Of a stretch of DNA of 64,000 bases, positions 50,897 through 60,847 are shown piece after piece; position 1 is the stretch's first letter, and each line of letters opens with the position of its first letter. The notes under the pieces are model-generated. The model did not search any database. It was given only the letters and a program-made list of their open reading frames with translations, and was not told where the DNA came from. The position numbers and the translations under genes were made by a program. Origin of the DNA: Sporisorium sorghi (lineage: Eukaryota; Basidiomycota; Ustilaginomycetes; Ustilaginales; Ustilaginaceae); contig JALCCG010000081.1 of NCBI GenBank assembly GCA_023212695.1, positions 1 through 64,000 of the forward strand, given 5' to 3'.

Positions 50897-51586
50897 TCAT
50901 TCCTCTTTGACCGACGAGATTACGGCCTCGGAGACCCTGGTTTTGTTGTTATTCTGTTTGCCCTCATTCAATTCCGCCCGAAGCTGATCGATCTCCATCT
51001 GCATCGAACGCAGTGTATCCACAATCGGATCCGGAAGATTGGTGTGATCGAGCCGGTCACGCACACGCTCACCATTCTGCTTCACGACTTTACCCGGATT
51101 GCCCACAACGGTGCTGTTCGGCGGAACCGGTCGTAATACGACTGCATTGGAACCAATATTACAGTTATCTCCAATCGTAAAGGAACCTAGCACTTTCGCT
51201 CCTGATCCGATGACCACATTGTTGCCGATGGTCGGATGACGCTTGCCCTTTTCCTTCCCGGTGCCGCCGAGGGTAACCCCTTGATAGATCACCACGTCAT
51301 CCCCGATCTCGCAGGTCTCTCCGATGACAACCCCCATGCCATGGTCTATAAACAGTCTATTCCCGATGCGGGCTCCCGGGTGAATCTCGATCCCTGTCAT
51401 GAACCGGCTGATCTGAGATATGATCCGGGCCAGCGTATACCATCGCCGCTTGAATAATGCATGAGCTACCCGATGAGACCACAAGGCGTGAAGTCCCGAG
51501 TAGGTGAATACCACTTCAAAAAGTCCCCGGGCAGCCGGGTCATTCTCGAACACTGTCCGAATATCCGATTTCATCTGTTTAAACAT
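50897..51586 (-). CDS. cysE: Serine O-acetyltransferase
   Basis: A 229-residue enzyme that makes O-acetylserine, the carbon precursor of cysteine. An N-terminal helical domain (short form) is followed by the left-handed beta-helix of hexapeptide repeats ([39 protein letters not shown]). The catalytic DH pair is in IDHG. The start is ATG 51586 with GAGGGAG upstream; a longer frame to 51637 overlaps the T-box terminator region. The tail ends in a charged Asn/Lys/Glu-rich stretch. Confidence 0.95.
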   Translation of the reverse strand: MFKQMKSDIRTVFENDPAARGLFEVVFTYSGLHALWSHRVAHALFKRRWYTLARIISQISRFMTGIEIHPGARIGNRLFIDHGMGVVIGETCEIGDDVVIYQGVTLGGTGKEKGKRHPTIGNNVVIGSGAKVLGSFTIGDNCNIGSNAVVLRPVPPNSTVVGNPGKVVKQNGERVRDRLDHTNLPDPIVDTLRSMQMEIDQLRAELNEGKQNNNKTRVSEAVISSVKEE

Positions 51587-51649
51587 GAACGCTCCCTCTT
51601 TCCCCTTTTCCAATCGCGCATGCAACTTGCTCTCCATCGTTATTCCTGA

Positions 51650-51963
51650 AAATAAAAAACGCCCCTGCAGCTTATCGCTGCAGAGGCGCTAGACCGCGGT
51701 TCCACTCTGCTTAGAACCGGCACAAGCATCCTCCCTTCGTCCGGGACGGATTCTACCGATTCACTTCATGTCATTAACGGCAGACGACCGGCATGATCTA
51801 ACGATTGTGTTCGCTTCAACCATGCAGCTCACAGGTGCATTTCCGCTGCAGGCAACGGGACAACTCTCAGCCGGCAGATTCAAGTGGTCCTTGTCTTCTG
51901 CCGATTGTCCTCTCTGGAACGTGCCTGTTTTACGCGTACTTCTCCTGATCGTAGCTTTTATAC
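51650..51963 (-). promoter_or_regulatory. Cysteine-specific T-box riboswitch upstream of cysE
   Basis: On the minus strand AGAGTGGAACCGCGG (51708-51694) matches the T-box bulge consensus that base-pairs with the acceptor end of uncharged tRNA. Downstream, CGCCTCTGCAGC/GCTGCAGGGGCG (51688-51660) plus TTTTTT is the terminator. In Stem I the expected AGAGAGG- and GGCTGAGAG-type elements occur (about 51910-51850), and the specifier position reads TGC (51839-51837), a cysteine codon, inside GGAAATGCACC. High uncharged tRNA-Cys should favour antitermination and expression of cysE-cysS. A TATAAA box (51962-51957) may be the -10. The protein-like frame inside this region is an artefact. Confidence 0.92.
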
Positions 51964-52020
51964 GTTTATCTTTGTTGATCAATGCTTCATAAATGACCGC
52001 GTTGCTCACTAGTGACGCTG

Positions 52021-52144
52021 CGCTGACGGATCGTGCTTCCGATCGCTGCTGTTTTCAGATTTCTTGAACGTAAATCTACATAGTTGAAATCCGAAAACAA
52101 AGGCGAACGCTTCGCTTCTACAACACGATTCCGTCCTCTCCGCT
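52021..52144 (-). repeat. Dispersed structured repeat, copy A
   Basis: A 124-bp element shared with 60518-60640. The left 28 bp match that copy at 25 positions and the right 48 columns at 44 (one indel). On the minus strand the ends form a closing stem GACGG-A-ATCGTG / CACGAT-CCGTC with a bulged A. Inside are a GCGAA-CGC-TTCGC hairpin (52103-52115) and a 13-bp hairpin (52050-52062 with 52087-52099; one G-U wobble on the minus strand, 24-nt loop) whose arm sequence differs from copy B. It lies between gltX and the cysE T-box. Function unknown; may be a mobile small repeat or a structured RNA. No transposase, target duplication or reading frame was found. Confidence 0.6.
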
Positions 52145-52278
52145 ACTTCCCTGTATGAGTAAATGCCCCATTTAATAAAACCCTAGATCAAAGAATATTT
52201 CACTTATAGTTTGGTGTAATTATAACTGATGAGATACAGGCTGACAAGGAACGTTTATCAAGAATGCCGTACCCTGGG
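52145..52278. other. Short gap between repeat copy A and gltX
   Basis: Contains no reading frame with a start. CCTGTAT (about 52151) and ATACAGG (about 52233) are far-apart inverted repeats of doubtful meaning. No terminator could be identified for gltX; transcription may run on toward the T-box region. Confidence 0.4.
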
Positions 52279-53742
52279 TTATGCGCCCTTGATTTGGGAG
52301 CGCAGCCGGTCAAGCACACGATCCTTGCCAAGAAGCCAGATCGTCTGGTTCAGATCGCGGCCATGGGTTTGTCCAGTCAGAGCAACGCGGATCGGCATGA
52401 AGAGCTGCTTGCCCTTAAATCCCGTCTCCTTCTGTACTTCCTTAATCAGAGCAGCAATCTTCGCAGCGTTAAACTCATCGGATTGCTCGATCTTCGCAAG
52501 GAATGCGGACAATACGGCAGGCACCTGCTCGCCGCCCATCACTTCGATGCCCTCTGCATCGAGCTCCAGATGCGTCCGGAAGAACACTTCCGACAGATCC
52601 ACGATGTCTGAGGCCGCGTTCATCTGCTCCTGATACAGCGCCACGAGCGCGCGTGCCCATTCCTCCTGCTCGGAGTTAAGCTCGAACGGCAAGCGGCTCG
52701 CTTTCTGCAGATGCGGAATGGCCAAATCAGCAATCCGATCAGGATCCGCATTCTTGATGTAGGTGTTGTTCATATGAGCCAACTTGTTGGTGTCGAATAC
52801 CGCAGGGCTCTTGGACAACCGATGCTCATCAAAGATCGAGATCAACTGCTCTTGCGAGTATACTTCCTCTTCCCCTTCCGGAGACCAGCCGAGCAGCGAG
52901 ATGAAGTTAAACAGTGCTTCAGGCAAATAGCCGAGCTGATCGTACTGCTCAATGAATTGAATGATCGATTCGTTACGCTTGCTCAGCTTCTTGTGATCGT
53001 CGCCCACAATCAGGGTCATATGCCCGAATTGCGGCGGCTCCCAGCCGAAGGCTTCATAGATCATCAACTGACGCGGCGTGTTGGAGATATGATCCTCTCC
53101 GCGGAGCACGTGACTGATCTTCATCAGGTGATCGTCGAGTGCTACCGCGAAATTGTAGGTAGGAATGCCATCCTTTTTGACAATGACGAAGTCGCCCGTC
53201 TCTTTGCTGTTAAAAGAAATCGTACCCTTCACCATATCATCGAAGGTGTAGATACGTTCCTCTGGAACGCGAAAACGAATGCTTGCTACACGCCCTTCAG
53301 CCTCAAGCGCCTGACGCTGCTCTTCCGTCAAATCCCGGTGTTTTCCAGAGTAACGAGGCGTTTCCCCACGAGCCATCTGCTCTTCCCGCTCCTGCTCAAG
53401 TTCTTCCTCTGTGCAGTAGCAGCGGTAAGCTAGCCCACGATCCAAAAGGTCCTGCCAATATTCCTTATAAATATCAAGACGTTCGGTTTGGCGATACGGT
53501 CCGTACTCGCCTCCGACATCCACGCTTTCATCCCAATCCATGCCCAGCCACTTCAAATATTTCAACTGACTTTGCTCTCCGCCTTCTACGTTGCGCTTTA
53601 CGTCTGTATCCTCGATGCGAATAATAAATTTCCCGTTATTCTTGCGGGCGAATAAATAATTGAATAATGCCGTTCTGGCATTGCCGATATGTAAATGTCC
53701 CGTTGGACTCGGTGCATAACGCACGCGGACTTCTCCGGTCAT
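52279..53742 (-). CDS. gltX: Glutamyl-tRNA synthetase
   Basis: A 487-residue class I synthetase. HIGN (18-21) in [13 protein letters not shown], and KLSKRN (near 250) are the nucleotide-binding motifs; a Cys pair typical of zinc-binding enzymes is only partly present (CYCTEEE near residue 107). In Firmicutes it also charges tRNA-Gln when GatCAB is used. It lies between ispF and cysE, as in Bacillus. Confidence 0.97.
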   Translation of the reverse strand: MTGEVRVRYAPSPTGHLHIGNARTALFNYLFARKNNGKFIIRIEDTDVKRNVEGGEQSQLKYLKWLGMDWDESVDVGGEYGPYRQTERLDIYKEYWQDLLDRGLAYRCYCTEEELEQEREEQMARGETPRYSGKHRDLTEEQRQALEAEGRVASIRFRVPEERIYTFDDMVKGTISFNSKETGDFVIVKKDGIPTYNFAVALDDHLMKISHVLRGEDHISNTPRQLMIYEAFGWEPPQFGHMTLIVGDDHKKLSKRNESIIQFIEQYDQLGYLPEALFNFISLLGWSPEGEEEVYSQEQLISIFDEHRLSKSPAVFDTNKLAHMNNTYIKNADPDRIADLAIPHLQKASRLPFELNSEQEEWARALVALYQEQMNAASDIVDLSEVFFRTHLELDAEGIEVMGGEQVPAVLSAFLAKIEQSDEFNAAKIAALIKEVQKETGFKGKQLFMPIRVALTGQTHGRDLNQTIWLLGKDRVLDRLRSQIKGA

Positions 53743-53823
53743 TGTAACCCCTCCGCTTCCCTATTTCTTCAAAGATTTCCTTCAGGCATTCGTTCCATAT
53801 CTGCTCTGATTTGAACGCGTCCT

Positions 53824-54312
53824 TTAAGAGGATAGCATACCTTTCACAAGGCAGACAACCGATTGTGCCGCGATTCCCTCACCCCTGCCGGTAAACCCGA
53901 GCTGCTCGGTTGTGGTGGCCTTCACATTTACCTGATCCACCTCAGCATCCAGCGCTTTGGCGATCACTTCCGCCATTTGCGGGATGTAAGGTGCCATCTT
54001 CGGCTTCTGGGCAATAATCGTGGAATCGATATTTCCCAGCGTATAACCGCGCTCTTTGGCCATGGCCCATACCTGCTCCAAAAGCTTCAGGCTGTCCGCG
54101 TCTTTAAAAGCCGGATCATTATCGGGAAAATGGCGCCCAATGTCGCCAAGCCCAAGCGCTCCCAAAATCGCGTCCGTCACCGCATGCAGCAGTACGTCTG
54201 CGTCGGAGTGTCCCAGCAGCCCTTTCTCATAAGGAATGGTGACCCCCCCGATAATACACGGTCTTCCTTCCACCAGTTGATGCACGTCAAACCCCTGTCC
54301 TACTCGAATCAT
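53824..54312 (-). CDS. ispF: 2-C-methyl-D-erythritol 2,4-cyclodiphosphate synthase
   Basis: A 162-residue trimeric enzyme of the MEP isoprenoid pathway. The metal site D9, H11 (GFDVH), H43 and the signature [19 protein letters not shown] are visible. Its ATG overlaps the ispD stop by 4 nt (ATGA), so the pair is coupled. Confidence 0.98.
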   Translation of the reverse strand: MIRVGQGFDVHQLVEGRPCIIGGVTIPYEKGLLGHSDADVLLHAVTDAILGALGLGDIGRHFPDNDPAFKDADSLKLLEQVWAMAKERGYTLGNIDSTIIAQKPKMAPYIPQMAEVIAKALDAEVDQVNVKATTTEQLGFTGRGEGIAAQSVVCLVKGMLSS

Positions 54313-55007
54313 TCCTTGTCCTCTCCCTTGCGTTTCTGTAAATAAGCCGCATACTCCAGATCCTCCGGTGTGGTGATCTTGATATTGCTGTATTTCCCCT
54401 CTACCACGATGACCGAATGTCCTGCACGCTCCATCAGCATGGCGTCGTCGGTCCCTGTAAACCCTTCCTTGGCTGCAGCCTCATGGGCTGACAGCAGGTC
54501 GGAAAGACGAAAAGCCTGTGGGGTCTGGACGGCCCACAGACTTTGACGGTCCGGGGTACCTGTTATCAGCCCCTGACCGTTCACCTGCTTAATCGTATCC
54601 TTCACAGGCACCCCAAGTACCGAGGCGCCTTCACGGATTGCCGCATCGCGGCAGGATTCAATTTCCTCTAGTGTTACAAACGGCCTGACGCCGTCATGTA
54701 TCATTACCCACTCTGACGAGATTTGCTTGATACCTTGGTATACCGATTGCTGCCTCTCGCTACCGCCAGGAATTACAGCGGACACCTTGTCCAGTCCGTA
54801 CTCATGAACCCAGGATTGGCAGCGCGAAACATCCTCCGGTCCCGTAACAAGCACGATCTCCTGCAGCCAGGGTATCCGGCTGAATACTTCCAGTGTATGA
54901 ACGATGATGGGCTTTCCACCCAGTGCCAGGTATTGCTTGCTCTCCCGGGTTCCCATTCTCGTTCCCTTACCCGCCGCCACAATAACGGCGCCGAAGTCGT
55001 TCAACAT
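54309..55007 (-). CDS. ispD: 2-C-methyl-D-erythritol 4-phosphate cytidylyltransferase
   Basis: A 232-residue MEP pathway enzyme. The Gly-rich loop [12 protein letters not shown] and the signature [11 protein letters not shown] are present. The start is ATG 55007 with AGGAG 8 nt upstream; the frame is open to 55028 without a better site. Followed by ispF and preceded by yacL. Confidence 0.97.
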   Translation of the reverse strand: MLNDFGAVIVAAGKGTRMGTRESKQYLALGGKPIIVHTLEVFSRIPWLQEIVLVTGPEDVSRCQSWVHEYGLDKVSAVIPGGSERQQSVYQGIKQISSEWVMIHDGVRPFVTLEEIESCRDAAIREGASVLGVPVKDTIKQVNGQGLITGTPDRQSLWAVQTPQAFRLSDLLSAHEAAAKEGFTGTDDAMLMERAGHSVIVVEGKYSNIKITTPEDLEYAAYLQKRKGEDKE

Positions 55008-55081
55008 GCACAAAACTCCTGTCTTCACCCTTCACGTCAGACTGACGGAGAACGGATATGTATATCCCCATCATACCCCGT

Positions 55082-56170
55082 TTACTGGGCTTTTTCCAAC
55101 AGTTTCGGTTTAGCGAAGATCATCCGGCCCGCTGAGGTTTGCAGTACACTGGTGACAAGCACTTCCATCATTGTGCCGATATACTCACGTCCGCCTTCCA
55201 CAACGATCATCGTGCCATCATCCAAATAAGCAACGCCTTGACCATGCTCCTTGCCGTCCTTGATAATCTGGACCAGAATTTCCTCCCCGGGCAGAACCAC
55301 CGGCTTGACTGCATTGGCCAAATCATTTATGTTCAGCACCGACACGCCCTGCAGCTCACAAACCTTATTCAAGTTGAAATCATTCGTGACTACTTTGCCC
55401 TGAAGCACCTTGGCGAGCTTAACCAGCTTGCTGTCGACTTCGGATATCTCCTCAAAGTCGCCTTCATAAATGAGCACCTTTACATCCAGCTCTTTCTGGA
55501 TTTTGTTCAAAATATCAAGTCCACGCCGGCCGCGGTTGCGTTTAAGAAGGTCCGAGGAATCCGCAATATGCTGAAGCTCCTCCAGAACAAACTCAGGAAT
55601 CACAATGGTCCCTTCGATAAATCCGGTTTTGCATATATCTGCGATTCTCCCGTCGATGATGACACTTGTATCCAATATCTTGTGCTCCTCAACGCGTCTT
55701 CCTTCCGGCTCAGGGGCTTGGCTCCACTTGCCCGACATCCATAAGGAAGCCAGTTCATCCTTCTTCTCCAGTCCAATCCGCAGTCCGATGTACCCGCCGA
55801 GCAGTGTAATCCCGACCTGCAGCAGCTGCCCAGCTTCTCCTAGCAGGGACAACCCGGGTGAGAGCAATAGGGACAACAGTAAGCCGCCCAGCAATCCAGC
55901 CGTTCCAGCGGCCAGTTCATTCATCGGAATCCGGGAGAACGAGGAGATCAAGCTGTGCAGCCATCTCGATACCCGATCAGCCGAAAGAACACCGATCATG
56001 CCAAACAATAATCCACCAAGCACCGCGAAGGCTCCGCTTCCCGCTGCCAGTATTCCTTGTCCAAAAATAGGCGAGAGCCCTGGAAAAGACCGTTCCATTG
56101 TATGATATAACGTATACCCGCCCCACGCACCGCATAATACCGTAAATGCTAAAATAGCTTTTTTTAACAT
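55082..56170 (-). CDS. PIN/TRAM domain membrane protein (YacL family)
   Basis: A 362-residue protein with four hydrophobic segments in the first 150 residues, then a PIN nuclease-like domain (SVIIDGRIADICKTGFIEG...VIPEFVLEELQHIADSSD, about 170-280) and a C-terminal TRAM RNA-binding domain. The function is not established; Bacillus relatives are encoded between disA and ispD. The start is ATG 56170 (MLKKAIL) with AAGGAGG upstream; a GTG nearer that site would leave too little spacing. Confidence 0.88.
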   Translation of the reverse strand: MLKKAILAFTVLCGAWGGYTLYHTMERSFPGLSPIFGQGILAAGSGAFAVLGGLLFGMIGVLSADRVSRWLHSLISSFSRIPMNELAAGTAGLLGGLLLSLLLSPGLSLLGEAGQLLQVGITLLGGYIGLRIGLEKKDELASLWMSGKWSQAPEPEGRRVEEHKILDTSVIIDGRIADICKTGFIEGTIVIPEFVLEELQHIADSSDLLKRNRGRRGLDILNKIQKELDVKVLIYEGDFEEISEVDSKLVKLAKVLQGKVVTNDFNLNKVCELQGVSVLNINDLANAVKPVVLPGEEILVQIIKDGKEHGQGVAYLDDGTMIVVEGGREYIGTMMEVLVTSVLQTSAGRMIFAKPKLLEKAQ

Positions 56171-56448
56171 GAGCTTCCGCACACCTCCTTTTTATACCTG
56201 AATATCGTTGCTTCTATTTTCCAGTATGGTCCAATTTATAAAGTCGTAATCGTGCCAGGTCATCTTTTTTTAAGAAAAACTTCCGCTGTATGCGATCTAA
56301 CTTCCCTGAAAGTGCCTCGTTTAATATTTTTATTGATGGAGTTTTCACCTCACCTGTTGTACGGTCCAGCCTACCCCCGTCAGGCTTTGATGTATGCTAA
56401 CACCAACCTCACAATTGGAATTGACTGCCTTCGGGCACCTGAAATTGG
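56171..56448. other. Divergent intergenic region between yacL and the 56513 gene
   Basis: About 280 bp with no supported reading frame. The minus side has A/T-rich sequence that may hold the yacL promoter, but no convincing -35/-10 pair was found. The plus side ends in the promoter at 56449-56478. Confidence 0.4.
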
Positions 56449-56478
56449 TTGAAATCGGCTGAAGTAGTGGAATATAAT
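56449..56478 (+). promoter_or_regulatory. Promoter of the 56513 gene (sigma-A)
   Basis: TTGAAA (56449-56454), 18-bp spacer, perfect TATAAT (56473-56478), then GAGGTGG and the start at 56513. It is one of few rightward promoters in the window. Confidence 0.7.
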
Positions 56479-56512
56479 GAACTCAATTCATAATATCGAG
56501 GTGGATGTATAA

Positions 56513-56908
56513 ATGAGTGCTCCCAGTCTACAGGCTTTTCAGGATCAAGTTTCCGAATTGTTGCTCCGTCACCGCAGTCTCTTGGATGTTCTGTCTAAAA
56601 ATGGTCAAAGCAATGCTTCTGTCAACCGTGCCGTCACCAAAGCCATCACAGAGTGCGGATGCATCGAGCTTCATGCCACGAAGCAAAGCTTCGATATCGG
56701 CTCTGATCTCGAATCGGCCCGGGAATTGGCAGGCACCCACGTCGAAGGTCATCTGTGCGAGAACTGCCGTGAAGCGGTGAGCTCCGAGCTTGGCCGCAAC
56801 ATATTTTATATGTCTGCCCTTGCGAATCTTCTGGACATCCAGCTGGATGAGGTTGTTGTTAAGGAGTCTCAGAAATGTTCCACATTGGGTCTGTTTAACC
56901 TGTCGTAA
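56513..56908 (+). CDS. Small conserved protein of unknown function (possible DUF1573 family)
   Basis: A 131-residue soluble protein. Four cysteines in two motifs, ECGC (about 47-50) and CENC (about 82-85), may bind metal. The N-terminus and the SALANLLDIQLDEVVVKESQK helix near the end resemble helical MazG-like folds, but this is a weak impression. From memory, related Firmicute proteins near disA are annotated as DUF1573; I could not check this. It has its own promoter and ribosome binding site, and faces pssA across a shared terminator, so it is set apart from the leftward operons. Confidence 0.75.
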   Translation: MSAPSLQAFQDQVSELLLRHRSLLDVLSKNGQSNASVNRAVTKAITECGCIELHATKQSFDIGSDLESARELAGTHVEGHLCENCREAVSSELGRNIFYMSALANLLDIQLDEVVVKESQKCSTLGLFNLS

Positions 56909-56957
56909 AGCCGTTGGCATTCCAAACGGTTATGGCGGCAAGGTCATACATGGATAC

Positions 56958-57006
56958 AAAAAAAGCATTTATCTCGCTGCCTAAGCAGGGAAATAAATGC
57001 TTTTTA
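56958..57006. terminator. Bidirectional terminator between the 56513 gene and pssA
   Basis: AAAAGCATTTAT and AATAAATGCTTTT form a long stem with an inner CTGC/GCAG stem-loop, flanked by A- and T-runs on both sides (56958-57006). Confidence 0.85.
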
Positions 57007-57040
57007 TTTTGGGTTTATGTCAGCCCGTGAGTTATGCTGC

Positions 57041-57778
57041 TTATCGGTCAGAGGACTGATAAGCCTCATCCGATTTGTGGTCATCCTTCTTGCGTCGTCG
57101 GTTTTTGCGAGTCAATCTGCGGAAATTCTGCTGCAAACCATACCCTGCATATAGTACCAAGGGTACGAATATGAGCATGGAGGTTTGTTCCGGAAAGAAC
57201 ACGGCAACCATGACTGCACCTACGATAACAAAGGGTGTAAATTTAATTGCTGTTTTCGGAATGCCAATCTTCTTGAAGTTCGGGTACTTGACTGCGCTAA
57301 CCATGAGATAGGAAAGAAGTAAAATGGCAAATATCATATAAGGAGCTGTAATCTCTTCATGGAATAAAGCCAGTGTTGCAAGCACGCCTCCCGCTGCGGG
57401 GATTGGCAGGCCGATAAAATATCCCGGTATTCCTGGACGAACGTTGAACCGTGCAAGCCGTAATGCGCCGCACATCGGAAATATCGCGGTTACTGTCCAA
57501 GCCAGAGCTGTATTAATATCCGTAAACGCTACGGTATACATGATAAGTGCTGGAGCTACACCAAAGGAAATTACATCTGATAATGAGTCAAGTTCTTTAC
57601 CGAATTCACTCTGGGCATTCAATGCTCGAGCTACCCGACCGTCCAGTCCGTCAAGGAGCATGGCAATGATAATCATAATGGCGGCCATACTCGTTCGACC
57701 TTCTGTCGCCAAGATGATACCAATCATTCCGAGAAACAGATTACCTAAAGTAAACATGTTCGGAATTGATTTCGTCAT
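57041..57778 (-). CDS. pssA: CDP-diacylglycerol-serine O-phosphatidyltransferase
   Basis: A 245-residue integral membrane enzyme making phosphatidylserine. The CDP-alcohol phosphatidyltransferase signature is complete: DGLDGRVAR...EFGKELDSLSD (about residues 42-65). About six further hydrophobic segments follow. The start is ATG 57778 with GAGGTG upstream; the frame continues to 57814. It lies between disA and the 56513 gene, apart from its usual psd partner. Confidence 0.93.
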   Translation of the reverse strand: MTKSIPNMFTLGNLFLGMIGIILATEGRTSMAAIMIIIAMLLDGLDGRVARALNAQSEFGKELDSLSDVISFGVAPALIMYTVAFTDINTALAWTVTAIFPMCGALRLARFNVRPGIPGYFIGLPIPAAGGVLATLALFHEEITAPYMIFAILLLSYLMVSAVKYPNFKKIGIPKTAIKFTPFVIVGAVMVAVFFPEQTSMLIFVPLVLYAGYGLQQNFRRLTRKNRRRKKDDHKSDEAYQSSDR

Positions 57779-57828
57779 TTTTATATTCACCTCGTTAATT
57801 GTACGTTCGAACATCGATTGTAGGGCTT

Positions 57829-58905
57829 TTAGATTTGTCTGTCAATGAATACTTGTTCCTGCAATCTTTTCAAGCCCTCTTTTATGGTGCGTGCACGTAC
57901 TTCACCAATCCCGTCCACTTCATCAAGCTCGTGAATCGATGCCGACATAATGCTGGATAAGTCACGGAACTGATCCACCAAATTGCGAATGATCACGTTC
58001 GGAAGGCGTGGGATTTTGTTCAAAATGCGGTAACCGCGCGGCAGGATTTCTTCTTCGGAAGCAGCGGCAGAAGCCGGGTATCCCAGAAGCCTCACAATAT
58101 GGTGAATGTCCAGCAGCTCCTCATCCGTCGAACGCTTGAGCGCCAGTATGATCTCGCGGATTTTCTCCTCGCTGTACTCCCGGGCGTAGTCTGCATATAG
58201 CAGCCAAGCCTCTTCCTCCATATTGCTCACAAGCTCATCCATCTGCATGCTAATCAAACGCCCTTCGTTGCCGAGCTCGTTAATATAACGCTTGATTTCC
58301 TTCTTGATGCGAAGCACCATCTCCACGCGCTGGATGACATTAACAACTTCCGGAATGGTCACCAGCTCTTCAAATTCGGAGGCAGAGAGGTTCGTGAGCG
58401 ATTGATTAAGCACCACTCTGTATCGCTCCAATGTCTGTATCGCTTGATTGGCTTTGGTTAATATTACGCCGATTTCCTTCAGCGCATACCTCAAAGATCC
58501 TTGGTACAGCGTAATAATGTTACGGCGCTGGGAAATGGACACCACCAGCTTACCCGTCTGTTTCGCTACCCGCTCTGCCGTTCTGTGCCGTATCCCTGTC
58601 TCGATGGAAGAGATCGAGGAATCAGGGATCAACTGGGTATTGGCATACAAAATCCGTTTCAGGTCTTCGCTTAAGATGATGGCGCCATCCATCTTGGCCA
58701 GCTCGTATAAATAGTTTGGCGAAAAATCGCAGTTTATGGAGAAGCCGCCGTCGACAACTTCCATTACTTCCGGGCTGTAACCCACAACGATCAGGGCGCC
58801 CGTCTTTGCCCGAAGCACGTTCTCCAGCCCGTCGCGAAACGGCGTTCCCGGTGCTACCAGCTTCAGCAAATCATTCATTTTGTCCAGTTGGCTCGTTTCT
58901 TTCAC
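57829..58905 (-). CDS. disA: DNA integrity scanning diadenylate cyclase DisA
   Basis: A 358-residue enzyme that makes c-di-AMP and scans DNA for branched structures. The diadenylate cyclase motifs are visible: DGAIIL and [12 protein letters not shown]; the C-terminal helix-hairpin-helix domain ([18 protein letters not shown]) binds DNA. The start is GTG 58905 after GGGGGC. It is 13 bp after radA, a conserved pairing. Confidence 0.96.
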   Translation of the reverse strand: MKETSQLDKMNDLLKLVAPGTPFRDGLENVLRAKTGALIVVGYSPEVMEVVDGGFSINCDFSPNYLYELAKMDGAIILSEDLKRILYANTQLIPDSSISSIETGIRHRTAERVAKQTGKLVVSISQRRNIITLYQGSLRYALKEIGVILTKANQAIQTLERYRVVLNQSLTNLSASEFEELVTIPEVVNVIQRVEMVLRIKKEIKRYINELGNEGRLISMQMDELVSNMEEEAWLLYADYAREYSEEKIREIILALKRSTDEELLDIHHIVRLLGYPASAAASEEEILPRGYRILNKIPRLPNVIIRNLVDQFRDLSSIMSASIHELDEVDGIGEVRARTIKEGLKRLQEQVFIDRQI

Positions 58906-58918
58906 CTTCGTATGCCCC

Positions 58919-60286
58919 CTAATCTAACGCAACCGCTAATGCATCTGCAACAGTGTTTACTCCTATGATTTGTATTCCTTTGGGATGCTTCCATCCCTTC
59001 AAACTTTTCTCAGGCATGAGTACGCGCTTGAAACCCAGCTTCTCCGCTTCTCTTACCCTTTGTTCCGCTCTTGAAACGGCACGAACTTCGCCGGTCAGGC
59101 CAACCTCGCCAAAAATGACATCATACGGCTTGGTCGGAATATCACGGAAGCTGGATGCAATGCTGACCGCTATTGCCAAGTCCACCGCAGGTTCATCGAG
59201 CTTAACGCCACCGGCGACATTCAGGTAGGCATCCTGTGTTTGCAGGAACATGCCCATCCTTTTTTCAAGCACAGCAATGATTAAATTCATTCGGTGATGA
59301 TCCACACCGGTGCCCATTCGACGTGGTGATGGAAAATGGGTCGTAGAAATGAGTGCCTGCAGTTCGACAAGAACCGGCCGGGTTCCCTCCATGCTTGCAA
59401 CAACTGTCGAACCGGCTACGCCTAATGGTCGTTCAGATAAAAATAGTTCCGATGGATTGCCGACTTCGCGCAGCCCATCCTCACCCATCTCAAATATGCC
59501 AATTTCATTCGTCGAACCGAAACGATTTTTCACCGCACGAAGCAAACGGTAAGTATGGTGACGCTCTCCTTCAAAATAAAGCACACAGTCCACCATGTGC
59601 TCCAGCATCCTAGGACCTGCAATGGCTCCTTCCTTGGTCACATGACCAACAAGAACCGTAGCGATGCCCTTCACCTTAGCCAGCCGCATAAAGCGGGCGG
59701 TGCACTCTCGAACTTGGGAGACGCTGCCCGGCGCGCTTGTTACCTCCGGCAAATACACGGTTTGAATGGAATCGATGACAACAAAACCGGGCTGTACGCT
59801 CTCAATGGCCTCCTCAATCGATTCCAGATTGGTTTCGCAGAGGACAAACAGCTCTGGAGACAATGCACCGAGCCGGTCAGCGCGCAGCTTCGTCTGACGT
59901 ACCGATTCTTCACCGGAAATATACAGAACGCGGACGCCGTTCTGAGCCAATCGGTTGGAGGCTTGCAGAAGCAGCGTGGATTTGCCGATGCCGGGATCGC
60001 CGCCAACCAACACGAGCGAGCCTGGGACAAGCCCGCCGCCCAGCACACGGTTCAATTCTGCAATGCCCGTCTGGATTCTGGGTTCTTTGCCGCTTTCTAT
60101 ATTTATGATCGAAAGGGGTTTTTCTTTACTATGAAAAAGAGGGGAATTCATCCCCTGCGTCTTGATTACCGTCTCGGTCTCTTCTACCATGGAATTCCAT
60201 GATTGGCAGCCCGGACATTTTCCGAACCATTTGGGCGCTTCATAGCCGCATTCGGTACAGAAAAATTTCGTCTTAGTTTTTGCCAT
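58919..60286 (-). CDS. radA: DNA repair protein RadA
   Basis: A 455-residue recombination ATPase. The zinc finger C10/C13/C24/C27, Walker [10 protein letters not shown] (96-104), the RadA-specific KNRFG motif (about 253-257) and the C-terminal Lon-like domain are present. The start is ATG 60286 (MAKTKTKF) with AGGAG upstream. It probably is co-transcribed with disA. Confidence 0.96.
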   Translation of the reverse strand: MAKTKTKFFCTECGYEAPKWFGKCPGCQSWNSMVEETETVIKTQGMNSPLFHSKEKPLSIINIESGKEPRIQTGIAELNRVLGGGLVPGSLVLVGGDPGIGKSTLLLQASNRLAQNGVRVLYISGEESVRQTKLRADRLGALSPELFVLCETNLESIEEAIESVQPGFVVIDSIQTVYLPEVTSAPGSVSQVRECTARFMRLAKVKGIATVLVGHVTKEGAIAGPRMLEHMVDCVLYFEGERHHTYRLLRAVKNRFGSTNEIGIFEMGEDGLREVGNPSELFLSERPLGVAGSTVVASMEGTRPVLVELQALISTTHFPSPRRMGTGVDHHRMNLIIAVLEKRMGMFLQTQDAYLNVAGGVKLDEPAVDLAIAVSIASSFRDIPTKPYDVIFGEVGLTGEVRAVSRAEQRVREAEKLGFKRVLMPEKSLKGWKHPKGIQIIGVNTVADALAVALD

Positions 60287-60517
60287 GTGAGTCTCCTTTA
60301 TGTCGCACATCTTTTGTCGGATTCCGTAAAACCCTGCAAAATCAGGCATTACTCAAAGTTTACCATTTCTTATAATTCAACGTAAAGGCTAATCAGAAAC
60401 TTTACGCGGCTTGAGATGGATTTGTTTCAAATTTGAAGGGTTGAAGGAGAATCAGCGTTATTTTTTGCTGCAATTTAATAACAAACATAAGTACATGTAA
60501 ACCATACATGTCCTCTT
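60287..60517 (-). promoter_or_regulatory. radA upstream region with possible promoter and inverted repeat
   Basis: Candidate promoter: TTTACG (60386-60381) and TAAACT (60362-60357), 18 bp apart on the minus strand. Further upstream ACATGTA and TACATGT (60493-60511) form a perfect 7-bp inverted repeat around 5 bp, possibly an operator. No reading frame was found. Confidence 0.4.
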
Positions 60518-60640
60518 CGCTGCCGGATCGTTCTTACGATCGCTGTTAAAACCAGGAAACTGGAATTGAAATCATAGTGGTTTCCCGGTTTTAAAGGCGA
60601 ACGCTGTCGCTTCTTCAGAACGATTCCGTCCTCTCCGCTA
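60518..60640 (-). repeat. Dispersed structured repeat, copy B
   Basis: The second copy of the element at 52021-52144. On the minus strand the closing stem is CGG-A-ATCGTT / AACGAT-CCG, again with a bulged A. Hairpin GCGA/TCGC is at 60597-60610 and the long internal hairpin pairs 60546-60560 with 60580-60594 (15 bp, one wobble, 19-nt loop). The long arms share no sequence with those of copy A, yet both pair. It lies between the clpC terminator and the radA promoter region, in the same orientation as copy A relative to transcription. Confidence 0.6.
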
Positions 60641-60799
60641 GGTTAATACATGAGGCCTACTTCCTTCGCCATATGTCGATTTATTGCCGCCGATATAAAA
60701 CAACACCAGTCCATTGCATTCGATGACTTCCAGGCATTCATGTATCTTCCCCTGTATAAACCTCTCGCTTATAATTCTCTCATCTTCCATTAACATTAA

Positions 60800-60834
60800 A
60801 AACAAAATCCCCGCTGGATTTAATCCAACGGGGG
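60800..60834 (-). terminator. Terminator of mcsB-clpC unit
   Basis: Minus-strand arms CCCCGTTGGATT and AATCCAGCGGGG (60809-60833, one wobble) with a short loop, then ATTTTGTTTTT. Together with a separate promoter region it separates clpC from radA, unlike Bacillus, where they can share a transcript. Confidence 0.8.
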
Positions 60835-60847
60835 TTGAAGTTAACAC

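Noticed and set aside
51761..52009. An 82-codon minus-strand frame upstream of cysE
   Set aside because: It lies in Stem I of the T-box riboswitch; the conserved RNA explains the sequence.
60638..60796. A 52-residue frame between clpC and repeat copy B (MLMEDERIISERF...)
   Set aside because: It begins just past the clpC terminator, has no ribosome binding site and no recognised relatives. Could be a gene remnant; not strong enough to list as a gene.
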